Shown in pieces: positions 19,743 through 28,169 of a stretch of DNA of 64,000 bases (the first letter of the stretch is position 1; the number at the start of each line of letters is the position of its first letter). Under the pieces are notes generated by a model. The model made no database searches. It saw nothing but the letters and a program-made list of their open reading frames with translations, and was not told where the DNA came from. Location of the stretch: NCBI GenBank assembly GCA_028712475.1, contig JAQTQB010000003.1, positions 186,001 to 250,000 of the forward strand, given 5' to 3'. Both the position numbers and the translations under genes were made by a program. Source of the DNA: Verrucomicrobiales bacterium (lineage in GTDB: Bacteria; Verrucomicrobiota; Verrucomicrobiia; Limisphaerales; UBA11358).

Positions 19743-20636
19743 TCAATTGACGACGCGCACCCGGTAGAACCGCTTCGGGTCGGCGGCGCTGTCCACCACG
19801 GCCATCCGGGAGCCGGTTCCGTTGGTGCTGACCAGCGTGTTCCAGGCCGGCGGCAGATTGGTCGTGAACTCGATGAGGTTGGTCATTCCCGCCGTGCTGT
19901 TCCAGGAAATTTCCCGCCCGCCGCCGACCGGCTGGATGGCTACTTGGAGCAAGGTTATGTCTATGAAAACAAGATTGGAGTTTGCGAAACCGGAGACGGT
20001 GTTGGAAGCCGTGAGGCTTGCGGCGACCACCGGCAAGGTGTCGAACGGCGGCGAGAAATAATGGTAAAGCACAAGATTCGTCGCCTGCGAAGTTGCCACC
20101 CCGGGAAACGCATACTGAAAACCGTTGAACAAGTTCAGAACATTGGTGCCATGAACCACATGGCCAAACACGACGAAGAAGTTGTTTGTGTCAGGAGTGT
20201 CAAGGAACGTGTTGTTGACCAGGTTGAAAAACCATTGCGAGGTCGCCGAATTGGTGTCGCCAGCGATCTTCGCCATCGCGATGGTTCCATAGACGTTGCT
20301 CAACTGCGGGCCCACGCCAAATTCGTTCGTGATCGGCGGATAAGCCGGGATGGCGCTGATGGTGTTGTTCGTGAGCGTGAACCCGCCGCCTTGCAGCACA
20401 AATCCCGGAACCAGCCGGTGGCTGAATTCATTGGCGTAGCGTCCGCTTTGCACATACCGGATGAAGTTTTGCACCGTGACGGGCTTGTCCTGGTCGTAAA
20501 GCTCCACCGCGATGTCGCCGAACGTCGTGCGGAATTGAACGAGCGTCCCGGCGCGTCCCGGCAGAAGCGTGAAAGCCAGCAGAAGCGCGGCCAAAACGCA
20601 CCTGAAAACAACTTGGCTGTTGATGCGGCAGAACAT
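19743..20636 (-). CDS. Exported cyclophilin-type peptidyl-prolyl isomerase with C-terminal FYRVR domain
   Basis: Signal peptide to about residue 29 (VLAALLLAFTLLPGRA). Cyclophilin domain residues 30-200: TTFGDIAVELYDQDKPVTVQ, NFIRYV, FSHRLVPGFVLQGGG, TIAMAK, SATSQWFFNL, FFVVFGHVV. A second domain of about 90 residues ends KRFYRVRVVN, a C-terminal pattern shared with other secreted proteins in this window. Probably assists folding of exported proteins. The canonical cyclophilin Arg (FHR) is kept as FSHR. Confidence 0.9.
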   Translation of the reverse strand: MFCRINSQVVFRCVLAALLLAFTLLPGRAGTLVQFRTTFGDIAVELYDQDKPVTVQNFIRYVQSGRYANEFSHRLVPGFVLQGGGFTLTNNTISAIPAYPPITNEFGVGPQLSNVYGTIAMAKIAGDTNSATSQWFFNLVNNTFLDTPDTNNFFVVFGHVVHGTNVLNLFNGFQYAFPGVATSQATNLVLYHYFSPPFDTLPVVAASLTASNTVSGFANSNLVFIDITLLQVAIQPVGGGREISWNSTAGMTNLIEFTTNLPPAWNTLVSTNGTGSRMAVVDSAADPKRFYRVRVVN

Positions 20637-20663
20637 GTTTACAGCAGGAATTAGAGGGCGAAC

Positions 20664-21521
20664 TTACCTCAACAGGCTGCCAAGCTGAAGTTTTTTCCGC
20701 AGCAAACCATTGTCAGCGCACATGCGGTGGCGTCCGTCCGGCAGCGTTTTGAGGAAACATTCGCCGCCGGAACACTCGACCATCAGCGCGCCCGCCGCGA
20801 TGTCCCACAAGTTGATGGTGCGCTCGACATAAAGATCGAGCCGGCCGCTGGCGACGTAGGCGAGTTCGAGCGCCGCCGAACCCATGATGCGGATTTTTTT
20901 GGTGCGGCGCGCGAGCCGGGTCAGGTGCGGCAGGCTTTTCTTGAGATTCTCTTTGCTCTTGGAAAATCCGATGGCCACGACCGCTTCGTCCGCCTTGCCG
21001 CGCTTGCTCACGCGGACAATGCGCCCGTTCAATTTTGTTTTCCCGCCGAGTGTTGCCGTCCACAGCTCGTCCGTGAACGGATCGTAAATCACGCCCAGCA
21101 AGGTGATGTATGATGGGTGGGGCGAGGCTCCGTCGGGCCGTGATTTTTGGCGCTTTGCTTTCAAGTCAGGGCTTGACGGAGTCTCGCCCCGCCTTTTTTG
21201 CAGCGCGATGGAGACGCACGCGTGCGGCATTCCGAAAAAGTAATTCACCGTGCCATCAATCGGATCCACGACCCAGCGGTATTCGGCGCTGGCATTGCCG
21301 GAACAGCCTTCCTCGCCAAGCAGCGCGATCTGTGGAAACGCGGCGAAGAAAATCCGTTCGATGAGCTTCTGGCAGCGGACGTCGAGTTCCAGCTTGATGT
21401 CATGGGCTTCGGCCGAGTTCACGCGCTTGGGCTTGTGCCAGTTGGCGCGCATGATTTTCCCGGCGGCGCGCGCGGCCTTCACGGCGGCGGCAAGGGCTGG
21501 TTTCAAGGAAACAGTTTTCAT
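20664..21521 (-). CDS. Inositol monophosphatase family protein with an in-frame palindromic insertion
   Basis: Mg-dependent phosphatase fold: LGEEG (metal ligands), WVVDPIDGTVNY, GSAALELAYVASGRLD and WDIAAGALMVE. The substrate could be inositol phosphate, histidinol phosphate or another sugar phosphate; hisN-type activity is possible. About 26 residues (RRGETPSSPDLKAKRQKSRP then DGASPHPS) between the DGT motif and the next strand are encoded by a palindromic repeat. The ATG at 21521 is used; a GTG at 21530 would overlap the upstream antiporter stop and also fits. Likely co-transcribed with that antiporter. Confidence 0.92.
   Translation of the reverse strand: MKTVSLKPALAAAVKAARAAGKIMRANWHKPKRVNSAEAHDIKLELDVRCQKLIERIFFAAFPQIALLGEEGCSGNASAEYRWVVDPIDGTVNYFFGMPHACVSIALQKRRGETPSSPDLKAKRQKSRPDGASPHPSYITLLGVIYDPFTDELWTATLGGKTKLNGRIVRVSKRGKADEAVVAIGFSKSKENLKKSLPHLTRLARRTKKIRIMGSAALELAYVASGRLDLYVERTINLWDIAAGALMVECSGGECFLKTLPDGRHRMCADNGLLRKKLQLGSLLR
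21116..21193. repeat. In-frame palindromic element, GGTGGGGCGAG type (copy 2)
   Basis: 78 bp (26 codons). The ends GGTGGGGCGAGGCTCCGTC and GACGGAGTCTCGCCCCGCC are inverted with two mismatches. The interior AAGTCAGGGCTTG matches the birA copy. Open in the frame of the host gene. Confidence 0.88.
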
Positions 21522-21526
21522 CAAGT

Positions 21527-23239
21527 TCACGGGATGACTTCACTGCGCGCTTCCAGCCGTTCTGATTGTGTGGCGCGTTTTTCTTCAAGCAGTTTTTTCT
21601 CGGCGGCCTCGATGGCGTTCAGCAAATCGGCGGCTTCCAGCAGGCGCGGCACGCTGACATAGCTCGCCCCGGCTTCGTAAAGCGCGGCGATGTCGGAAAG
21701 CAGTTCGGCATGGACGACGATGTGCGCGGCCGGATTAAGTTCGCGGACTTGGCGGAGCATTTTCAAATTGTTCGCGCCCCGGAGAACGGTGTTCGGCAGC
21801 GAGCAGATGACGATCTCGGATTCAGCCAGGCCGGCGTGCAGCAAAACATCGCGTTGCGTGATGTCGCCATAAACAGCGCGGACGCCGCGCTGGCGCAGAC
21901 GTTCGTGGACGAGCGGGTTGAAATCCACCACGGTGATTTCCGCCAGCAGGGCGGGCTGTTCGCGCTGGATTTCCTCGATCAGGGAACTGGCCGTCCACGA
22001 AAAACCGAGCAGACAGATGCGTTTGGATTTTTCGCCGTTGGCGGTGATGAACGCGGTCTGATCCAGGTCATGCAAATCCAATTTGTTGAACCACGGCGCG
22101 GCCTTGCGGAGGAGCAGATCGTTTTTGAGGATGGCGTAGGTCGAGCCGACGGCGAGGAACGCGAAGGAAAACGCCGCGATGCCGACGGTGTCTTCCGAAA
22201 CGTCGCCGCTGGCATGGCCGAGCGCGAGCAGCACGAGGGAAAGTTCGCTCATCTGGCAGAGGTTCACGGCCGGCAGCAGGCTGACGCGATAACCCTGGCG
22301 CATGGAATACAGGATGGGAAAAATCGTGGCGAGCCGGCTGCCGACCAGGAACAGACAAAAGAAAATGGTCCACAGCAGACAGCCCCACGTCGGCAGCGGA
22401 ATGGCCATCCCCAGGCTGACGAAAAACAGCGTCACAAAAAAATCACGGAGGCTCGTGACTTTGGCGGCGACATCCAGCGTGTAGGGAAAGGTGGAGATCA
22501 TCACGCCGGCGATGAGCGCGCCCATGGCCGTGGACAAACCCAGCCAGCCCGCAAATCCCGCCATCGCAAAACACCACGCGAGCGCGCCGACCAGCACCAG
22601 TTCCGGCAGGCGGGCGACCAGCTTGAATATGGGCGGCAGCACGAACCGGCTGACCGCATACGCCGCCGCCACGAGCAAAATCACCTTGCCAAACGCCAGC
22701 AACAACAGGCTGATGGCGGGGTTTTTCAGATTCGGCTGGATGGCAAGGAACAGGATTATCGCTATGTCCTGCAACACCAGCACGCCGAGCGTGATGCGGC
22801 CCGCGAGCGTTTCCAGCTCGCGTTTGTCGTAGAGGATTTTGACGATGATGATGGTGCTGCTCATCGCCGCCGCCGCGCCGAGATAAAATGCCTCCAGCCA
22901 GCTTCGTGCCGGGCCGCACAAGCCAAAGACCAGCAGGCCCAGAAAAAAACAGCCGAGAATCTGGACGGTGGCAGTGACGGTGATGACCCTGCCCGCGCTC
23001 AACATTTTCTTCAGGTCAATCTCCAGCCCGATCATGAACAGCAGCAGGCTCAAGCCGATTTCCGAAATGGTCGCGATGTCGTGGACGTCCGTGATCCACT
23101 TGAAGCCGTGCGGCCCGATGGCGAAGCCCGCGACGAGATATGCCAGCAGCAGCGGCTGGCGCGCGACCTGCGACAGCACCGCCACGATCCACGCGGCGAT
23201 GATGCAGATGGCGATTTCAGTGACGAGTCCATGGCCCAT
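21527..23239 (-). CDS. Kef-type cation:proton antiporter with TrkA-N domain
   Basis: 570 residues. About 12-13 membrane segments form a CPA2 antiporter (QPLLLAYLVAGFAIGPHGF; LLLFMIGLEID; AAMSSTIIIVKIL; LGVLVLQDIAIILFL; LSTAMGALIAGVMIS). A cytoplasmic Rossmann-type TrkA-N domain follows (ICLLGFSWTASSLIEE; VVDFNP; VYGDITQRDVL) from about residue 405. The second Gly of the usual GxGxxG is altered. Likely exports K+ or Na+ in exchange for protons, gated by nucleotide. The inositol phosphatase gene overlaps or directly follows its end. Confidence 0.92.
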   Translation of the reverse strand: MGHGLVTEIAICIIAAWIVAVLSQVARQPLLLAYLVAGFAIGPHGFKWITDVHDIATISEIGLSLLLFMIGLEIDLKKMLSAGRVITVTATVQILGCFFLGLLVFGLCGPARSWLEAFYLGAAAAMSSTIIIVKILYDKRELETLAGRITLGVLVLQDIAIILFLAIQPNLKNPAISLLLLAFGKVILLVAAAYAVSRFVLPPIFKLVARLPELVLVGALAWCFAMAGFAGWLGLSTAMGALIAGVMISTFPYTLDVAAKVTSLRDFFVTLFFVSLGMAIPLPTWGCLLWTIFFCLFLVGSRLATIFPILYSMRQGYRVSLLPAVNLCQMSELSLVLLALGHASGDVSEDTVGIAAFSFAFLAVGSTYAILKNDLLLRKAAPWFNKLDLHDLDQTAFITANGEKSKRICLLGFSWTASSLIEEIQREQPALLAEITVVDFNPLVHERLRQRGVRAVYGDITQRDVLLHAGLAESEIVICSLPNTVLRGANNLKMLRQVRELNPAAHIVVHAELLSDIAALYEAGASYVSVPRLLEAADLLNAIEAAEKKLLEEKRATQSERLEARSEVIP

Positions 23240-23490
23240 ACGGATGAAAAATTAGCCGAGCAATCCAATTAGGAAAGCAGGAATTCAGGAAAACCGGCCT
23301 TCACCCCGACCCTTTCCCGTCCGACGGGCGAGGGAACAGCCGTTGTCCGACCCAAAAAATCGTATGATTGTTTAGGAGAAGAGACTGGCGGAGGCCAGCC
23401 GGCAGGTTCAATTCAATCATTGAAAGCAGACCGGTGATGGATTTCAAAATCGAAGTTGGATTATTGGTCGGGGCTAATTGCCGCGAGAGG
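23240..23490. other. Intergenic region with one short repeat
   Basis: No gene seen in 251 bases. At 23300-23338 lies TCACCCCGACCCTTTCCCGT then CCGACGGGCGAGGGAA, a relative of the hairpin at 51828-51920. A shorter dyad (GGCGGAGGCCAGCCGGC) is near 23387. The antiporter promoter should lie at the right-hand (3240-side) edge of the gene start. Confidence 0.6.
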
Positions 23491-24702
23491 TCAGGGCGAG
23501 AAAATCTTGATTGCTTCGTCGAAGGGAGTGGGTTGGGTCCGCCGGAACAGCGAATAGACGGAGGTCGCCTCCGCGGTGTTCCCTGCTCCCAGATTCACCA
23601 TCGGCGCGAGCAGTTCCAATTCAATGTAGGCAGTTGAGCCAGCGTTTACATAAACCTCGGCACTGCACCAGCCGTCGGGATAATTGGTCTTCGCCAAACC
23701 CGGCAAGCGCGGAGACTCGATGAGCAACATGTTGTTCGTGCCCACCCACAGCAGCGCGCCGGCATCGTTGCCGATTTTGGAGGACGTATTTGGGTTACGG
23801 ACAAATGACACCGAGTTGTTCGTCACGGTGAGAACCGGTGGAAGCGGATTGCCGGGGATGCTCGTGTAGCCGCTGGTGTAAACGGAGTTGGCGGGAACGG
23901 GCATGAAGATGCGCTGTGCATCCTTCGTCTGGGTGATGACCCACACGCCCATCTGGTTGTTCACGCCGGACATTTTCTCAAACGTGGTGGAGACACGCAG
24001 AATCGGCTCGGTGGGATGCAACGTGATGCGGCGGACGACGCGCGTGCCGAAGGCTGGAGCCACCGGCCCGGTCAACGTCACCACTCCGTTGCTGACTGTG
24101 GCGGTGTAATTGGTCAAATCAAATCCGCTCGGCGGCGGCCAGTTCCAGACTGACTGCGGTGACGGCCAGGCCTTGTCGCCGCCAAAACTGCCTGGATTAT
24201 TCCAGGAAGTTGCCGAAGGCTGCTGGCCATACATGCTCGAGTTCTCCCAGAACGGCCCGTCGGCCTGATCCAGAAACCGGAACTGCATGATGCGCCCGAC
24301 CGCCGGGACGATAACGACTTCCACCTGACTGTTCCGCATCACGATGGAATTTGCCCAGCCATGATAGCTGGTGACCGTGATGTTCGTAACCGGTGTGTCC
24401 AGTCGCGCGCGGTAATAGTGGCTGGTGAAAAGTGCAGATGCGCTATCCAAGAAAACGGCGTCACCGGAGGCGATGTTCGTGAAATCCAGCGTGCGCCAGT
24501 TGTTAAGATTTCCGCTCACTTGCAGGGAACAGACTTGTCCGGTCGCACCGCTGGCCGTCAATTGAACGCTGCCGTTGGTCAACCGCACGAAATTAGTCAG
24601 GACAACGCCGTCCGCCCGCGCGCCTGATTGCGCGGCCAGCAGGACAGCGGCGAAACAAAAACCAACTGCGAGCTGGTGGTGGCGGAACAAAAATATGCAC
24701 AT
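23491..24702 (-). CDS. Secreted DUF4380-type protein with an FYRVR-like N-terminal domain
   Basis: 403 residues from the ATG at 24702 (9 bases after the valS end), with a signal peptide (FCFAAVLLAAQSGARA). Residues about 33-102 form a small domain ending SHYYRARL, related to the C-terminal domain of other exported proteins here. The rest resembles DUF4380: aldose-epimerase-like beta-sandwich with GWANSIVMRN, PAVGRIMQF, GGDKAWPSPQ, and FEKMSG. Function unknown; carbohydrate handling is a guess from the fold. Confidence 0.75.
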   Translation of the reverse strand: MCIFLFRHHQLAVGFCFAAVLLAAQSGARADGVVLTNFVRLTNGSVQLTASGATGQVCSLQVSGNLNNWRTLDFTNIASGDAVFLDSASALFTSHYYRARLDTPVTNITVTSYHGWANSIVMRNSQVEVVIVPAVGRIMQFRFLDQADGPFWENSSMYGQQPSATSWNNPGSFGGDKAWPSPQSVWNWPPPSGFDLTNYTATVSNGVVTLTGPVAPAFGTRVVRRITLHPTEPILRVSTTFEKMSGVNNQMGVWVITQTKDAQRIFMPVPANSVYTSGYTSIPGNPLPPVLTVTNNSVSFVRNPNTSSKIGNDAGALLWVGTNNMLLIESPRLPGLAKTNYPDGWCSAEVYVNAGSTAYIELELLAPMVNLGAGNTAEATSVYSLFRRTQPTPFDEAIKIFSP

Positions 24703-24710
24703 AACTTGCT

Positions 24711-27593
24711 TCAACGATTCAAAGCTTCGAGCGCAATTTTCACATGCTCGAGCTTGGACTGCCACTCGGCGAGGCGCTGCTGATGCTCCAGCAAAACCTG
24801 CGGCGGAACTTTCTGCGCAAAGCTCGGATTGGCCAGTTTCTGCCCGACCTTGGAAATTTCAGCTTCGATCTTTTCGAGTTCCTTGGTGACGCGCGCCTTT
24901 TCGGCCGCCAGTTCTTCCGGGCTGCGCAAGCCTTCGAGCGGCAGATAGAGTTCGCCCAGTTCTGTGCGCGCGGTCAGCGTGCCTTTCGCGGGCTGATAAT
25001 CTGGGTTGACCTCCACCGCCTCGGCGTTGAGCAGCAGCCGGATCACCTCAATGTCGTGCGGCGGCTGCAGATTTACCGGACGCAAAACGAAACGGATTTT
25101 TTTGCCCGATGAAATGTTCGCCTCGCGACGCAGGTTGCGGCCCTGCGAGACGAGTTCGTATTTCGCATCCGCGATTTTCAGGTGGGAATCATCGAGGCCG
25201 TAGTGGCTTTTGAAATCGTCGTCGAGCGGCATCGGCCACGGCGCGTTCATGATCGTCTTGCCGCCCTGGTTGTCCGGCATGTCGGTGGAATAACCCATGC
25301 CGTGCCACAATTCTTCCGTGATGAACGGCAGGAACGGATGAAACATCCGCACCGTGTGTGACAGGACAAAATCAATCACGGCGAGCGTGTTCGCCTTGCG
25401 CGCCGCGTCGTCGCCGAAGAACACCGCCTTGCTCGCCTCCACATACCAGTCGCAATACTCGCTCCAGAAAAAACGGTAGAGCGCGGCAGTGGCCTCGCTG
25501 AATTTGTATTCGTTCAGCGCAGTGGAGACTTCGCGGATGGCCGCGTCCAGCTTCAGCAAAATCCATTTGTCATCGGACGACAGAAGTTCCGGATCAATCT
25601 CTCCTTGAATTGGGAAGTCGGCACTGCCGACCATCTGGCGGAACCTGCAGGCGTTCCAGAGCTTGTTGCAGAAATTACGGCCGAGTTCCACGTCCTTCTC
25701 GTCGAACAGCACATCCTGACCGAGCGGCGCGCTGCGCATGGTGCCGAAGCGGAGGGCGTCCGCGCCATATTGGGCGATGAGCACGAGCGGGTCGGGCGAA
25801 TTGCCGAGCGTCTTGGACATCTTGCGGCCCTGCTTGTCGCGGATGATGCCGGTGAAATACACATTCTGGAATGGCATCGCATCCGGGAGCGCAAACTTGG
25901 CGTCGCCCATGAACTCGTAGCCGGCCATGATCATGCGGGCAACCCAGAAGAAAATGATGTCCGGCCCGGTGACGAGGTCGGTGGTCGGATAAAACTTCTT
26001 CAAGGTCTCGGTCTGCTCGGGCCAGCCCATCGTGGCAAACGGCCACAGCCAGGAACTGAACCAAGTGTCGAGGACGTCGGGGTCTTGGGTGAAGCCCAAA
26101 GACTCAAGTTCTTTGCTCAAAGATTCCAACTCTGGAGCAATACACGCTTCAATTGTGAGGCTTCTGCCTACCACGCCAAATTTTTGAAATGTATTGTCGT
26201 TTCGCTCACCAGCTGTCCAATCCACTTTAACAAGACTAGGATATTTTTTTTCAGCTGCTTCAAGAAGTGCTTTGGCCTTGGCGCGTGCTTCAAAGGCACA
26301 TTCGGTTGTCGCTTGCCACACCGGAATCCGATGCCCCCACCAAAGCTGGCGGCTGATGCACCAGTCTTGAATGTTCGTCAGCCAGTGGTCGTAAACTTTC
26401 GCCCAGCGGTCAGGATGAAATTTCATCCGACCTTCGGCCACGCAGGCTTTGGATTCCGCCACGGCAGGATATTTCAAAAACCATTGCTCGCTCAAACGCG
26501 GTTCAATCGGCACATCCGCGCGCTGGCTGAAACCAACGTTGTTCTCGTAAGGCTTTTCCTCGACCATCACGCCCAATTCCTGCAAACGTTCCACCGCCAC
26601 CGAACGCGCCTCGAAACGGTCCAGACCGGCGAGTGATTCGCCGGCGAGATCGTTCATCGTGCCGTTCGGGTTCATGATGTCCACGAGCGGCAGCTTGTGG
26701 CGCTGGCCGATCTCGAAGTCTGCCTTGTCGTGTGCGGGCGTGACCTTGAGCACGCCGGTGCCAAATTCAAAATCCACATGCTCGTCGCCGATGATCGGGA
26801 TGAGCTTCTGTTCGCGCGGCAACTGGATGGGCAGCGGACGGATGATGTGCTTGCCGATGAGCTGCGTGTAACGCGGGTCTTTCGGATTCACGGCCACGGC
26901 GGTGTCGCCGGGAATCGTCTCGGGGCGCGTGGTGGCGATGATGAGCCAGGTGTTCGGTTCCTCGGCGACCTGCACCTTGAAGTGATACATGAAACCCTTC
27001 TGCGGTTTCATTTCCACTTCCTCATCGGAGAGCGCGGTCTGAGAGACGGGGCACCAGTTCACCATGCGTTTGCCGCGGTAAATCAGGCCTTTTTTGTAAA
27101 GCTCGACGAAGACCTTTTGCACGCAGCGGGAATACTCCGGATCCATTGTGAACCGTTTGCGCGTCCAGTCGCACGAGCAGCCGAGCTTCTTGAGCTGGTT
27201 GATGATGATGCCGCCGTGCTTTTCTTTCCACGCCCAGACGCGCTTCAGAAACTCCTCGCGGCCGAGATCGTATTTGGTTTTGCGTTCTTCTTTCTTCAGC
27301 GCCTTTTCCACCTGCACCTGCGTGGCGATGCCGGCGTGGTCGGTGCCGGGCAGCCAGAGGACTTCCTTGCCGTCCATCCGCGCCTTGCGCGCGAGGATGT
27401 CCTGAATGGTGTTGTTGAGGACGTGGCCCATGTGGAGCATTCCGGTGACATTCGGCGGCGGGATGACGATGGAGAACGCCGGGCGCTTCGCGGAGACGCG
27501 CGCGGGATCGGCGGTGAAGCAACCTTGCTTCACCCAGAAGTCATACCATTTGTCCTCAACGGACTGCGGTTCGTAGGCTTTTGAGAGTTCCAT
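24711..27593 (-). CDS. valS: Valyl-tRNA synthetase
   Basis: 960 residues. Class I motifs HMGH (PPPNVTGMLHMGH) and KMSKTLGN, the editing-domain signature ATTRPETIPGDTAVAVNP, DVLDTWFSSWLWPF, and the C-terminal coiled coil (EELAAEKARVTKELEKIEAE) that clamps the tRNA. The stretch 26095-26290, encoding a variable insert before DPDVLDTW, is visibly AT-richer than the rest and may be a later recombinant patch. Its start is followed upstream by a tandem-repeat hairpin at 27603-27691. Confidence 0.96.
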   Translation of the reverse strand: MELSKAYEPQSVEDKWYDFWVKQGCFTADPARVSAKRPAFSIVIPPPNVTGMLHMGHVLNNTIQDILARKARMDGKEVLWLPGTDHAGIATQVQVEKALKKEERKTKYDLGREEFLKRVWAWKEKHGGIIINQLKKLGCSCDWTRKRFTMDPEYSRCVQKVFVELYKKGLIYRGKRMVNWCPVSQTALSDEEVEMKPQKGFMYHFKVQVAEEPNTWLIIATTRPETIPGDTAVAVNPKDPRYTQLIGKHIIRPLPIQLPREQKLIPIIGDEHVDFEFGTGVLKVTPAHDKADFEIGQRHKLPLVDIMNPNGTMNDLAGESLAGLDRFEARSVAVERLQELGVMVEEKPYENNVGFSQRADVPIEPRLSEQWFLKYPAVAESKACVAEGRMKFHPDRWAKVYDHWLTNIQDWCISRQLWWGHRIPVWQATTECAFEARAKAKALLEAAEKKYPSLVKVDWTAGERNDNTFQKFGVVGRSLTIEACIAPELESLSKELESLGFTQDPDVLDTWFSSWLWPFATMGWPEQTETLKKFYPTTDLVTGPDIIFFWVARMIMAGYEFMGDAKFALPDAMPFQNVYFTGIIRDKQGRKMSKTLGNSPDPLVLIAQYGADALRFGTMRSAPLGQDVLFDEKDVELGRNFCNKLWNACRFRQMVGSADFPIQGEIDPELLSSDDKWILLKLDAAIREVSTALNEYKFSEATAALYRFFWSEYCDWYVEASKAVFFGDDAARKANTLAVIDFVLSHTVRMFHPFLPFITEELWHGMGYSTDMPDNQGGKTIMNAPWPMPLDDDFKSHYGLDDSHLKIADAKYELVSQGRNLRREANISSGKKIRFVLRPVNLQPPHDIEVIRLLLNAEAVEVNPDYQPAKGTLTARTELGELYLPLEGLRSPEELAAEKARVTKELEKIEAEISKVGQKLANPSFAQKVPPQVLLEHQQRLAEWQSKLEHVKIALEALNR

Positions 27594-27602
27594 AAAAACG
27601 GG

Positions 27603-27691
27603 TTTACGCGAATTTCGCTAATTGACGCGAATTTAAAAAAGAGGCCGGGTCCAAATCAGAATTGGCGAAAATTCGCGCAATTCGCGTAAAA
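27603..27691. repeat. Hairpin with tandem-repeat arms, ACGCGAATT type
   Basis: Left arm 27603-27634 (TTTACGCGAATTTCGCTAAT then TGACGCGAATTT). Right arm 27661-27691 is the imperfect reverse complement (ATTGGCGAAAATTCGCGCAA then TTCGCGTAAAA). It lies between the valS start and the stop of the second GxxExxY gene. A third arm is at 28128-28162. Confidence 0.88.
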
Positions 27692-27701
27692 ACGTTTTGC
27701 T

Positions 27702-28118
27702 TCATAAACAAAAACCCTCCGGCATTTGCGTCGGCTTTGGCCTGCTTAATACAACGCGTTTCCATTCGAGCGAATCGGCCCCGAAGTTGACCAGCAGGCC
27801 CAGTTCGAGTTTTGATATTGCGAGATAATTGAGCACCTGCTTCACGTGGACTTCAGTCAGTCGTTCGACGGCTTTGGCCTCGAAAAGGATTTTATCCCAA
27901 ACTACAAAATCGGCGTAATAATGATGCGGCAAAACGACGCCTTTGTAGGTCACTTCGTATTTGCGCTCGCGTGCGAACGGGATTTGAGCGCGCTGGAGTT
28001 CGACCGTAAAAGCATCCTTGTATAGGACTTCATCCTGGCCCTTGCCAAGCTCGCCATGAACCTCCATGCAATGCCCCACGAGCTTGAATATTTCGTCTTT
28101 GTAAATCAGTTCGCTCAT
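27702..28118 (-). CDS. GxxExxY family protein (second copy)
   Basis: 138 residues. Motif GQDEVLY within GKGQDEVLYKDAF, then YADFVVWDKILFEAKAV with the Asp and Glu-x-Lys pair of the nuclease fold. It is clearly diverged from the copy at 3840, so not a recent duplicate. It lies between valS and cimA, with a complete repeat hairpin downstream of its stop and a single arm upstream of its start: the same layout as the first copy but with the gene reversed relative to the hairpin. Confidence 0.92.
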   Translation of the reverse strand: MSELIYKDEIFKLVGHCMEVHGELGKGQDEVLYKDAFTVELQRAQIPFARERKYEVTYKGVVLPHHYYADFVVWDKILFEAKAVERLTEVHVKQVLNYLAISKLELGLLVNFGADSLEWKRVVLSRPKPTQMPEGFCL

Positions 28119-28127
28119 TAGATTTTG

Positions 28128-28162
28128 GAATTCGCGACAATTGGCGTAATTCGCGTAAAACC
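28128..28162. repeat. Extra arm of the ACGCGAATT repeat
   Basis: GAATTCGCGACAATTGGCGT then AATTCGCGTAAAACC, same orientation as the arm at 27661-27691, on the other side of the GxxExxY gene and next to the cimA stop. Confidence 0.85.
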
Positions 28163-28169
28163 TCTTTCG

